Of a DNA stretch of 64,000 nucleotides, positions 12,494-20,828 are shown piece after piece. Both the position numbers and the translations under genes were made by a program. This DNA comes from Chalciporus piperatus (taxonomy: Eukaryota; Basidiomycota; Agaricomycetes; Boletales; Boletaceae), in the NCBI GenBank assembly GCA_038093975.1, contig JBBPTG010000020.1, forward strand, positions 1 through 64,000. The letters are read 5' to 3'. Position 1 is the first letter of the stretch; every line of letters begins with the position of its first letter. The notes under the pieces are model-generated. The model saw only the letters and a program-made list of their open reading frames with translations, was not told the origin of the DNA and searched no databases.

Positions 12494-13108
12494 TGAAACG
12501 ACTCAACTCAATCAAGAGCTAGCGCTATCATCAGACAACATGCCCTAGCGAAACCACATCAACTCAGTAACTAGAGCTGAGGATCAGACTAGGCAAGCAG
12601 GAGCGCTTGGCCCATGAAGTTCAAGAAGAGGAAACTCCAGGAGAACAAGACTGGGGAGCCAGTGCTTGTCAACCCGGGTTTATATACTATTGACAGTGTT
12701 TGTACATGTTGTGGCTAAACCTTAACTATATGACTAGTAAACCTTAACTATATAACTAGGTATGACTAGATATGAGTCATGGCGAGTAACAGCCAATAGC
12801 GTATATGACTAGGAAGCGAGATGAGTCAGCGTGAGTCAGTATGAGTCACGGTGAGTCATAATGAGTCAATAAGAGTCTGAGTCATGGTGACTCGGTATGA
12901 GTCATGGACAGTGGGGAAGATGCACAGCCATGCACAGCCACATTATGTAAGCGAAAGGCTAGACCTAGCTGATGTCAGCAGGTCACGTGATGTGATCTTG
13001 ATAAGATAAGATAACAGAAAAGGGAGAGAAAGCGACTAAGTCCAAAAGTGAAAGAGCAACGTAGTAAGTGTAGGAAAGACTAGGATAAGGAACTGAGCGT
13101 TCGTAACA
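12494..13108 (-). repeat. Solo LTR, family C (copy C1)
   Basis: This 615-bp LTR is flanked by a perfect 5-bp duplication attac (12489-12493 and 13109-13113). It is the inverse of the copy at 14703. It is inserted in the last exon of the CACTA-like gene. It contains eight TGAGTCA sites and a TCACGTGA site (12983-12990). No internal retrotransposon sequence remains, so LTR-LTR recombination probably removed it. Confidence 0.92.
12773..12904. promoter_or_regulatory. Array of eight TGAGTCA sites in LTR C1
   Basis: Eight exact TGAGTCA heptamers occur at 12773, 12822, 12832, 12842, 12852, 12862, 12878 and 12898. Five of them are spaced exactly 10 bp apart. This is the consensus of Gcn4/AP-1-type bZIP factors. 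The array probably is an enhancer inside the LTR. Confidence 0.7.
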
Positions 13109-13324
13109 ATTACAATCCTCATCCTAACAGTGCTTCCAATCACATGTATTACAATCCCCATCCTGACAGTGCTTCCAACCATGCGTATTACCACCAATAA
13201 GCTAGACTTTGCGTTATTCTAATCATTTGTTTGGTTTTCTTTGCTTATGTAAGGCAGCGTGAACTGTGTGGCGAGTGCAATGAACAACACACACATTGCT
13301 CTTGGTTTATAACATGCAACAGTC

Positions 13325-13971
13325 ATGGATACGCAGCTCGAGGGAGCTCTGGGGAAGTTAAGGGACGAAAGAGCAAGCGATCGAGCGGACATTGCACGGT
13401 TGGGCGAGGAAAGAGAGAGTTTCCAAGAACTCTCGGAAAGGTCGGAGAATGAGATTACCGCTTTGAAAGCAGACCTCTCAGAGGTAAAGAGTGAGCTCAA
13501 GAATGCGATCGACGATCTGTGCAGAGTAAGTTCCTTTGTCTTAAGCTCGTCCGAATGCCCATTGACTGTGATACATCCCAGACTACTTCGATGCTGATGC
13601 CCCTTCGCCTGCGTGTTCTGCTTGACCTGGCGCGAAAGAAGATTATTCAACTGCTCGACATCGAATCGTGGGACGACCTCCAGCAGTCCAGGTTAACACC
13701 CCAGCTCGCACGATATATCGAAGCTGAGCTCAAACGCCGCAACGTAACGTACACCCTCTCCCTCGACGCTCTGACCTACCTATGCTCTTACAACAATGTG
13801 CGGAGGGAGGGCAATAAGGCTGCTCACCGTGCAAGTCACGCCGAAATACGGCAGGCGGTCATGGGTTCACCTATTGAATACCAGAACAGGCATTTCCTCG
13901 AGGAAGTGTACGAATTCAGGTTTGAAATGTCTGTTTACGAAGATACCCGGAATGAGCAGATGACCTGTTAG
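13325..13971 (+). CDS. Small coiled-coil protein downstream of the CACTA-like transposase
   Basis: Two exons (13325-13525 and 13582-13971) joined by a 56-bp GT/AG intron give 196 residues. Residues 1-67 form a charged coiled coil (LRDERASDRADIARLGEERESF). Residues 70-150 form a compact domain starting MLMPLRLRVLLDLARKKI and containing YIEAELKRRNVTYTLSLDAL and NNVRREGNKAAHRASHAEIR. I have seen similar small proteins repeated in Agaricomycete genomes but cannot name the family. It lies on the same strand 125 bp after the transposase stop, so it may be a second gene of that element. A separate cellular gene is the alternative. Confidence 0.65.
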
Positions 13972-14702
13972 ATGACCTTGCCATGTACTAGCCTTTCTAT
14001 CACTACTGTAATCATACTCATTCGTGTTGGTTATTCCTAGACCCGATGGGGGGCACAGTTTACAGACTCTACCACTCCGTCATACAGTCAGCATCAGTCG
14101 CCGTCCTTCGCCCAAGATCGCCTAGAACAGTTCCTCTCCGCAAATATTCCTGACATCTTGTTTCCGATTTTCGTCAGGGACCCTTGGACACTGAGGTGCA
14201 CTGTCTCAGGCATTTTGCCTATCACTTGTACACGAACATGATGGATACGACTCGGATGCCTACCAAGACAAAGTAGGAATATTGCGTCTGGGCTTGGTCT
14301 GGGCCTTATCAACTTCGATATCCACCCCTCAGCACCACAAGAACGATGATGAGTACGACTCGGACGCGCTCGAATACGAGATATATCCCATGTTCGGCTG
14401 GCGAAATAGCCTGTGTGTCCACCTACCGCAATGACAGTATCTCCATGAGTGAATGCATCACAGGGACCATGAGAGCGTGGCGAGCCCTTGTAGTGATTGC
14501 CAAACAATTCCAAATAGGCATTACTCGAAATGACTGTGTGATTGCCTGCAAGACTATGTTGTGATAGGAACAAATGTTGAAGATCGATCATTTTCACCCA
14601 AATGAGAATGTCTAGATACAAGTTATGTCGACGTGCACCAGAATTGTGTTTAGTGGAACTGTAACTGGCATCATCTCAATTTCCTGGACACCACTGGTTG
14701 AC
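13972..14702. other. Non-coding stretch between coiled-coil gene and solo LTR C2
   Basis: No gene could be supported. The stretch holds a pair of similar segments with tacgactcgga near 14230 and 14350 and may be the 3' part of the CACTA-like element. Open frames on the minus strand here have no recognisable protein features. Confidence 0.4.
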
Positions 14703-15298
14703 TGTTACGAACGCTCAGTTCCTTATCCTAGTCTTTCCTACACTTCACTACGCTTACTACATTTCTCTTTCACTTTTGCACTTAGTCGCTTTCTCTCCCT
14801 TTTCTGTTATCTTATCTTATCAAAGATCACATCACGTGACCTGCTGACATCAGCTAGGTCTAGCCTTTCGCTTACGTAACATGGCTGTGCGTGGCTGTGC
14901 ACTTTCCCCACTGTCCATGACTCACACCGAGTCACCATGACTCAGACTCTTAATGACTCATTATGACTCACCGTGACTCATACTGACTCACGCTGACTCA
15001 TCTCGCTTCCTAGTCATATACGCTATTGGCTGTTACTCGCCATGACTCATATCTAGTCATATATAGTTAAGGTTTAGTCACAACATGTACAAACACTATC
15101 AATAGTATATAAACCCGGGTTGACAAGCACTGGCTCTCCAGTCTTGTTCTCCTGGAGTTTCCTCTTCTTGAACTTCATGGGCCAAGCGCTCCTGCTTGCC
15201 TAGTCTGATCCTCAGCTCTAGTTACTGAGTTGATGTGGTTTCGCTAGGGCATGTTGTCTGATGATAGCGCTAGCTCTTGATTGAGTTGAGTCGTTTCA
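14703..15298 (+). repeat. Solo LTR, family C (copy C2)
   Basis: This 596-bp LTR, TGTTACGAACGC...GTCGTTTCA, is flanked by a perfect 5-bp duplication ttgac (14698-14702 and 15299-15303). A TATA box (tatataaa, 15106-15113) on the plus strand sets its sense. It carries eight TGACTCA sites upstream of the TATA box and a TCACGTGA site at 14832-14839. No internal region remains. Confidence 0.93.
14918..15049. promoter_or_regulatory. Array of eight TGACTCA sites in LTR C2
   Basis: Exact TGACTCA heptamers begin at 14918, 14938, 14954, 14964, 14974, 14984, 14994 and 15043. The five from 14954 to 14994 are spaced exactly 10 bp apart, about one helical turn. They lie 60-190 bp upstream of the TATA box. 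This is a consensus for Gcn4/AP-1-type bZIP activators. Confidence 0.75.
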
Positions 15299-15413
15299 TT
15301 GACAGTGTAAAGTGCTGGCGAATCGGGGTACTTCCGCCCTTAAGCCTGCCATCCAATATAAGTCATTCACAAAGAGTATCAGCAAGGTTTGTTCGGGACA
15401 AAATTGACAGGAG

Positions 15414-15879
15414 TGGTATAGTATTTAAAAACTTTTCAAACTTGTGCCTACAACGGTATTCGAACTCTGGACTTTGTCTACAACTTAGGGGTCAAGCCGG
15501 ATTCATCTTAATCCGCTCTGGTAGTCCCTGCCAGTGTAGCATTACGTAAACTATTACATAATCAGGTCACATGACAAAGGTCCAGACTTAGATGAGTCAG
15601 CAATGATGTCATGGCCTAGACCCTAATCCGTGCCTGGTACCTTTTCTTATCATCGTTCCATTTACCTTATCTATCTTTCCCTTTGTGTTTTCTTTATTCG
15701 GCTGTTGGTCTGTGTGCACTTCTCAATAGTATATAAGTAGCCCTGTACTTATCACAGACCCCAGTCTAATCCATTTGTTGCTCAGGCTTCACTGCAATTA
15801 AGCTTTAGTACTCAGCATATTCCTTCGCAAGGCTTAGTGTTGCCTTAAGTCCCCGCTGTGTTGTGACCCAGTCATAACA
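15414..15879 (+). repeat. LTR of Ty3 family B in inverted orientation at the broken end of B1
   Basis: This 466-bp LTR begins tggtatag (a T to G change in the usual tgttatag) and ends gtcataaca. A TATA box tatataag is at 15730-15737. It is oriented opposite to the 5' LTR of the adjacent B1 element (19860-20313) and abuts the middle of the B1 integrase gene. Flanks (aggag left, ctttc right) do not form a duplication, so this is not a simple solo insertion. Confidence 0.85.
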
Positions 15880-16350
15880 CTTTCCACATTTCTCTAAGAA
15901 TGTACCAGCCAGAGATGAATCGCCTTCGAATCCCATGCGTGGGAAGTAGTTTTTTGTTATAGCGAAGGGAATCGTTCCAGAAAGGGAGGAATTGTGATGG
16001 AACTGCGCTATATTCAACCAATCAGCCCATTCCGTTTGACGTTTAGCCACGTAAGCGCGGAGATACTGCTGGAGTTCTCGGTTCATACGCTCCGTTTGGC
16101 CATCGGTTTGGGGATGATAAGCGGTTGACAGCTTCTGTTCTATTCCTAGAAGGGTGCAAAGCTGCAAAGTGAACTCCGATGCGAATTGCGGTCCTCGATC
16201 TGAAACAATTGAAGAGGGAAGTCCGTGTCTACACCAAACATTGTCTCTAAATAGAATAGCTAATTCTTTCGAAGAAATTGTCTTTTTACAAGCGATAAAC
16301 TCGACTTCTTTCAAGAAGCGATCTACAATTACACAAATAGCATCAAAGCC
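15880..16350 (-). pseudogene. Integrase fragment of Ty3 copy B1
   Basis: The fragment encodes the integrase catalytic core of family B: GFDAICVIVDRF (first Asp region), NVWCRHGLPSSIVSDRGPQF (second Asp) and HPQTDGQTERMNRELQQYL (Glu). The upstream side is fused to the end of RT by an internal deletion near 16350. The downstream side stops at the inverted LTR at 15879, so the integrase C-terminus, chromodomain and 3' LTR are absent. Compared with B2 a few codons are missing around NHNSSLS. Confidence 0.82.
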
Positions 16351-17816
16351 GCCGGCCAATCCAGAATAGCCTGCACCTTCGAATTGTCCATTTCTACGCC
16401 TTTCTGGGAGATAACCATTCCCAAGAAATCTACAGATTCTACAGCAAAACTGCACTTTTCTGGTTTTATGTAAAGATCGTTCTCTCTGAGACGTTGCAAT
16501 ACGGTTTTAACGATTTCTAAGTGCTGTGCTCTAGTTTTTCCGAACGTAAAGATCATAAGATCGTCGATATAAATAATGAGAACCCCATGAAGATCGCTAA
16601 ATAGATCGTTCATCATTTGTTGGAACGTGGGTGGAGAGTTCGTAAGTCCAAAGTACATGACAACTGGTTCGTAAGCGCCGAATGGAGTAATGAAAGCCGC
16701 TTTCCATTCATCGCCTTCTTTTATTCTAACATTATTATAGCCCCAACGAAGGTCCATTTTTGTAAACATATCAGCTCCTTTGAGCTGGTCGATAAGTCCG
16801 GAAATGAGGGGAAGAGGGTAAGCGTTCTTGACAGTTCCCTCATTTACGTAATGATAGCCCATAACTAATCTCTTTTTACCATCCTTTTTTGGAATAAAGA
16901 AAACAGGAGATGTCTGAGGGGATTTCGACGGACGAAGATATCCTTTCGATAACTCCTTATCGATGAACTTTTTGACGTCATCTAGTTCCTGTTCGGACAT
17001 CAGAATCACCCGACCCTTCTTGGGAACGAAATCAGGCTTGAGATCTATTGCGTGGTCCCACGCCTTTCGGGTAGGCATACGCTCACTCTCTTGCTCTGAG
17101 AAGACGTCTAAGTACTCGTGGAGTTCTACTGGGACTTTCTCGGTGAGCCCCGCCTCAAACACTCGACGAATAGAAACCGAACGGTTCAAATGATAGTTGA
17201 CTACTTTGCACTGATCCGTACAGCGTGTGAATCGTACTCGTTTGGCCACCCAATCGATTTCAGGGTTGTGCCTCTCAAGCCAATCATAGCCGATGATCAT
17301 GTGATGAGTGCCAAGTACAGAAACAAAAGTGTCCATATGTTCAAAATGTCCATTGTGTCCCAAAACAAGCGAAACCTTGTGAGTGACACCGCCTATCGCT
17401 CCCTCTGAGCCGTCGGCGTTGTACACTGGAATAGGAAAAGGAAGTTCTTCCAGTGTCAAACCATGTCGCTCACAGAACGATTTATCTATAAAGGTTTCGG
17501 TTGCGCCGGAATCCAATAGAGCGGCAAACTCCATTTTCTTCCATTGCTCCCCTTTATCGTACATAATAGTAATAGCGAGATCCAGCTCGTTTTTCCGATT
17601 CTGATTCCTTACATGTATTTTTGATGGGATTTCTTTTTTCGAATATTTTACCTTCAGGGAATTAAGCACGAATTGTTTTACTTCTGTCGCCACACCACTA
17701 AGGGACACCCTTTCAGAAGAAGAAGAAAATGTATTATCAAACGAAACATGAGGCCCGGTACTAATACAACCCTTTGGTAAACTAAGTCCGTGCCTTTGAG
17801 AACCCATCTCTCTCAT
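16351..17816 (-). pseudogene. Protease-reverse transcriptase part of pol, Ty3 copy B1
   Basis: This is the N-terminal half of a Ty3 pol polyprotein. It shows the aspartic protease (ALLDSGATETFIDKSF, then MIIGYDWLERHNPEIDW) and the reverse transcriptase ([46 protein letters not shown], catalytic YIDDLMIF). The start overlaps the gag stop by four bases (17813-17816). Pol ends at AILDWPA, where B2 continues into RNase H; here the sequence jumps to integrase. RNase H and the integrase zinc finger are therefore deleted. A D to G change relative to B2 (MGYHYVN for MDYRYVN) suggests further decay. Confidence 0.88.
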
Positions 17817-19159
17817 CGGCTGCTTCCTTTTAAAGCCTCGGCTGCCTGTGCCTTAGCTTCTGACTCAATGCGGTCGCACCAGTACGCTTCCGCTTCTTGG
17901 TTTGTATATGCCGCTTGATGCGACATGTAACTTGTGCTGGTGGACAGGCCAGCGGGGTAGGGGGAAGATTGGGGAGGGTAGGGTGCAGGGATGGTACCTG
18001 CGAAGGGCATCTGCCGGTTGTCAAACGGCAGGGAAGATTCAATGTATTGTTGCGAATATGGATCCCATATCACAACTTGTCTCTGACGCGGCCTATGGGG
18101 CTTTGGGCACGCGTTTGCAAAATGACCGGGCTGGTCGCAATTGAAACAGTTTCCCCGAACCGGGGATCTTGGCATTTGCTGTGCCGAAAGATCCATCGGG
18201 GCTCCTCGACCAGGCTGTGTGCCTGTGGGAGTGAAACGGGGGGCCGCATACGAAGCAGGGGGACGCGGAAGAGGGCGAGATGCAATCGGGTATCGTGGTG
18301 GAAGGTACGGATATGAAGAAGAAGGCCTAGGGGCAGGAGCGGGTGCCTGACGAACTGGTGCACCACGTTCTACAATGATACGTTCGAAGGTACGACCTAT
18401 CTTTCGGTAGGTATTGATCGTGTCGTTGTAGCTTTGCTCATCAACAGTAGTGTTGATTTGCGCCTGATAATAGACTTTGTAGTCTATTGCCTTTTTCAGA
18501 AGCTCTTTGGCATGAGCATCTGCAATCTCCGATTCCGCTTTCAACAACTCGAACTCTTGGATGAAGATAGTATCCACAGGTTTCCCAGCCTGTTTCAATG
18601 CTTCCAGTTTCCTGAGACTCTCATGAACGAGAACGTCAATCTGGACATAGTCCTTGAGCATTCTCGAGAACACGATCCATTCTGGCCATGCTTTCAGGCC
18701 CATAGGTGCGCGAACCGGATCTAATGCCAACGGATCTTCTTCTGCAGGGGGAGGCGGTGGCAGAAGTTCAAGTCGAGACCAGGTCTCGATCATCATTTGC
18801 GCGTATCCTGACGCTTTTCCTTCTAACCATGAAAGGACGGCGAGACATCGGACCTTGTTGTTTTTCCACGTATGGACGGACTGCCAGGCGTTAACCTGTG
18901 CCCACCACAAACGGAACTTGGTGCGATCACCATCCCATTTCCCAGGGTCGGCAACTTTTTTGGACACGGAGTCCGAATTGTCTGAAATGATCGCCTTCAG
19001 AGCGGCGGTGAGGGCAGCGAGAGGATCAACGGGATCTGCCATCAGCGATTCGGGACGGGGAGTAGGGGGATGAGAGCTTTCGGATGAAGATGGAAAGTGA
19101 CGTGGGGGAGATCTGTAACCTTGAGCTTGTGGTTCCTGATCGTAGAACTCTGCTGACAT
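17813..19159 (-). CDS. Ty3 Gag, copy B1
   Basis: This is an intact 448-aa Gag. A Pro/Ser-rich N-terminus is followed by a helical capsid region (about 65-250: KFRLWWAQVNAWQSVHTWKNN, AYAQMM-type helices), a Pro/Arg-rich linker and one CCHC zinc knuckle CFNCDQPGHFANAC near residue 340. It packages element RNA into particles. The stop codon overlaps the pol start (ATGA-type overlap at 17813-17816), which suggests pol is made by reinitiation or frameshifting. It is the only family B Gag in the window; B2 has lost its copy. Confidence 0.9.
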   Translation of the reverse strand: MSAEFYDQEPQAQGYRSPPRHFPSSSESSHPPTPRPESLMADPVDPLAALTAALKAIISDNSDSVSKKVADPGKWDGDRTKFRLWWAQVNAWQSVHTWKNNKVRCLAVLSWLEGKASGYAQMMIETWSRLELLPPPPPAEEDPLALDPVRAPMGLKAWPEWIVFSRMLKDYVQIDVLVHESLRKLEALKQAGKPVDTIFIQEFELLKAESEIADAHAKELLKKAIDYKVYYQAQINTTVDEQSYNDTINTYRKIGRTFERIIVERGAPVRQAPAPAPRPSSSYPYLPPRYPIASRPLPRPPASYAAPRFTPTGTQPGRGAPMDLSAQQMPRSPVRGNCFNCDQPGHFANACPKPHRPRQRQVVIWDPYSQQYIESSLPFDNRQMPFAGTIPAPYPPQSSPYPAGLSTSTSYMSHQAAYTNQEAEAYWCDRIESEAKAQAAEALKGSSR

Positions 19160-19859
19160 ATAACCTTACTGAACCCTATCTTCCAAAGGTTCTCTGGGGT
19201 TGACAGACACGAGGACGAAGGAAATATTTTTTCGAGCGGAGGTAATACCTGCGACGCTTATCGGAATCTCGGCAGACCTTCTGAGGAATTTTCCCAAGAT
19301 CTGATTTGATTTTACACATACACTACTCTCGAACTTCTTTCTTCAAGCAGTAGCAAAAAGCTAACGTAATACAAGATTTTATTTATTGTTTTCTATTTTG
19401 TACCTCGGCGGTGCTGCCGGCTTACCTTTCTACGTATGACTCAGCCAAGGGGGCGGCGACGCGCTTTTCCTTTGTCGTCCTTCGCAATTGGGCACGACCC
19501 CAACTCGGTCTTCGAACAAATACTATAGTACGGAGGATAACAGGAACGGGGCACTAAAGGCTGGCCCAAAAGAATAGAATAGCCAGATGGCGAATTGTGA
19601 CGTTACAGGTGATCACAAGAACCTGCGTGGTGTCTACAGTCAGAGGGCTAGTGCTTGCGCAGACCCCAAGACGTCTCGAACCATGAAAGAGCCCCTAGTG
19701 CACATGGGGAACAGCAACTTTATCTGTATTTAGACGGCGGACAACCGTATATGCAGCAGTGGGAAGAGTTGCTTTCTCTTAGTGTGTCACGTACACCAAC
19801 GGTCAACGACCAACTCTTTAGCCCTAGAGTCCGGGTGGTGTTTTCAAGTCTAATCCAAG
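19160..19859 (-). other. 5' leader of Ty3 copy B1
   Basis: This 700-bp segment between the 5' LTR and gag has no supported gene. On the minus strand, two bases after the LTR end, TGGATTAGACTTG could be a tRNA primer-binding site because it starts with TGG; this was not matched to a tRNA. Confidence 0.45.
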
Positions 19860-20313
19860 TGTTATGACTGGGTCACAACACAGCGGGGACTTAAGGCAAC
19901 ACTAAGCCTTGCGAAGGAATATGCTGAGTACTAAAGCTTAATTGCAGTGAAGCAACAAATGGATTAGACTGGGGTCTGTGATAAGTACAGGGCTACTTAT
20001 ATACTATTGAGAAGTGCGCACAGACCAACAGCCGAATAAGGAAAACACAAATGGAAAGATAGATAAGGTAAGTGGTACGATGATAAGAAAAGGTACCAGG
20101 CACGGATTAGGGTCTAGGCCATGACATCATTGCTGACTCATCTAAGTCTGGACCTTTGTCACGTGACCTGATTATGTAATAGATTATGTAATGCTACAGG
20201 GACTACCGGAGCGGATTAAGATGAATCCGGCTTGACCCCTAAGTTGTAGACAAAGTCCAGAGTTCGAATACCGTTGTAGGCAAAAGTTTGAAAAGTTTTA
20301 AAATACTATAACA
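19860..20313 (-). repeat. 5' LTR of Ty3 copy B1
   Basis: This 454-bp LTR reads tgttatgactggg...ctataaca on the plus strand, matching the copies at 37006 and 55217. It lies upstream of the minus-strand B1 gag. It carries TCACGTGA at 20159-20166 and a TATA box in its sense orientation. The flank ggatt on the outside is gene-fragment sequence. No matching duplication exists because the other end of B1 is rearranged. Confidence 0.92.
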
Positions 20314-20788
20314 GGATTGGAGAGAGCATCGTGAGCAACGGGGGTACTGGGAACAGAGCGATCAAAGAACAGAGGATCAACTTGAACGGTAGATGAAGAA
20401 CCAGAAGCGGAACCTCGAAAGCTGCCCGACTGGAGTTCTGCCAACTTAACCTTGAGGGCAAGCATTTTCGCTTCTTCCCTGAGGACTTCGATGTCCATTT
20501 TCTTGCTCTCCATCAATCGAGAATGAATTTTGTCCGCTTCCATACGCTCCTTTTGGTTCTCCGACTCCAAGTGAGTGATTTCCTCTTTGCGCATGTGAAG
20601 TTGGATCTTCGCCATCTTACGTTCGTTCCAGATCAAGGAGGACTGAGAGTGCTGCTCCAGGGCACTCTCATTCAAAGCATCCATGCGTGTTGCATGTTCG
20701 GCTTTCATCTGAGCGACAGTCCCTTTGCCTTTGGAAATACTGGTCTGCGAGGTAACAGAGCCAGCTGCACGGCGACGAGCAGGTCCGC
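20314..20788 (-). pseudogene. Coiled-coil gene fragment between two LTRs
   Basis: The open frame reads GSVTSQTSISKGKGTV..., then a long charged coiled coil (WNERKMAKIQLHMRKEEITHL, REEAKMLALKVKLAELQ) and ends DALSNP at the B1 LTR; the last residues of the open frame belong to the LTR. The upstream side stops at the A3 mini-LTR. It resembles the C-terminal part of Myb/SANT-like proteins of basidiomycetes, but that is only an impression. It is the target DNA into which both elements inserted. Confidence 0.5.
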
Positions 20789-20828
20789 TGTTACGCTTGT
20801 ACCGGGTAGGTAATGAGTGATCGTAACA
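20789..20828 (-). repeat. 40-bp internally deleted LTR of family A (copy A3)
   Basis: The segment fuses the first 23 bases of the inverted family A LTR (tgttacgcttgtaccggg taggt) directly to its last 17 bases (aatgagtgatcgtaaca). About 429 bp of the 469-bp LTR is missing. The polypurine tract and the end of ORF3 of A3 follow immediately, so this is its 3' LTR. Confidence 0.85.

Larger units (their letters stand above)
7742..13200 (+). pseudogene. CACTA-like transposase gene, 5'-truncated and LTR-interrupted
   Basis: This multi-exon transposase belongs to a family widespread in Agaricomycetes. The start is lost: the frame runs open into the A1 LTR. The N-terminus has a C2H2-like finger (LCKVCPNRN...CHLADHVQSKKHQ) and an acidic stretch. 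The core has MPNPLREKSGGRMVY, FMDDVSGNISKQW, TGDNPMQAEECSHGG with CNYLCRTCKVGG, TPTEILHTILLGVVKYFW and FSTERYESFNHVFR, an order resembling the DDE core of CACTA/EnSpm transposases. Introns fit at 8729-8787, 9076-9134, about 9564-9616, 9833-9885 and 10548-10601. The frame changes near 8500 and again near 11010-11060 without clean splice sites. The C-terminus carries YRVF-type repeats and three 14-aa units (YNPHPxSASNHxYx). A solo LTR (12494-13108) splits these units; without it the frame reaches TAA 13198-13200. Confidence 0.7.

Noticed and set aside
14094..14621. 175-codon minus-strand frame
   Set aside because: Sequence without family features; likely chance in a region of short direct repeats.
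15414..15879. Reading this LTR as a simple solo LTR insertion
   Set aside because: The flanking 5 bp differ (aggag and ctttc) and one side is B1 integrase, so a simple insertion does not explain it.
20789..20828. Idea that the 40-bp LTR piece is a small TIR element
   Set aside because: Its two halves equal the two ends of the family A LTR and A3 internal sequence follows directly, so it is a deleted LTR.
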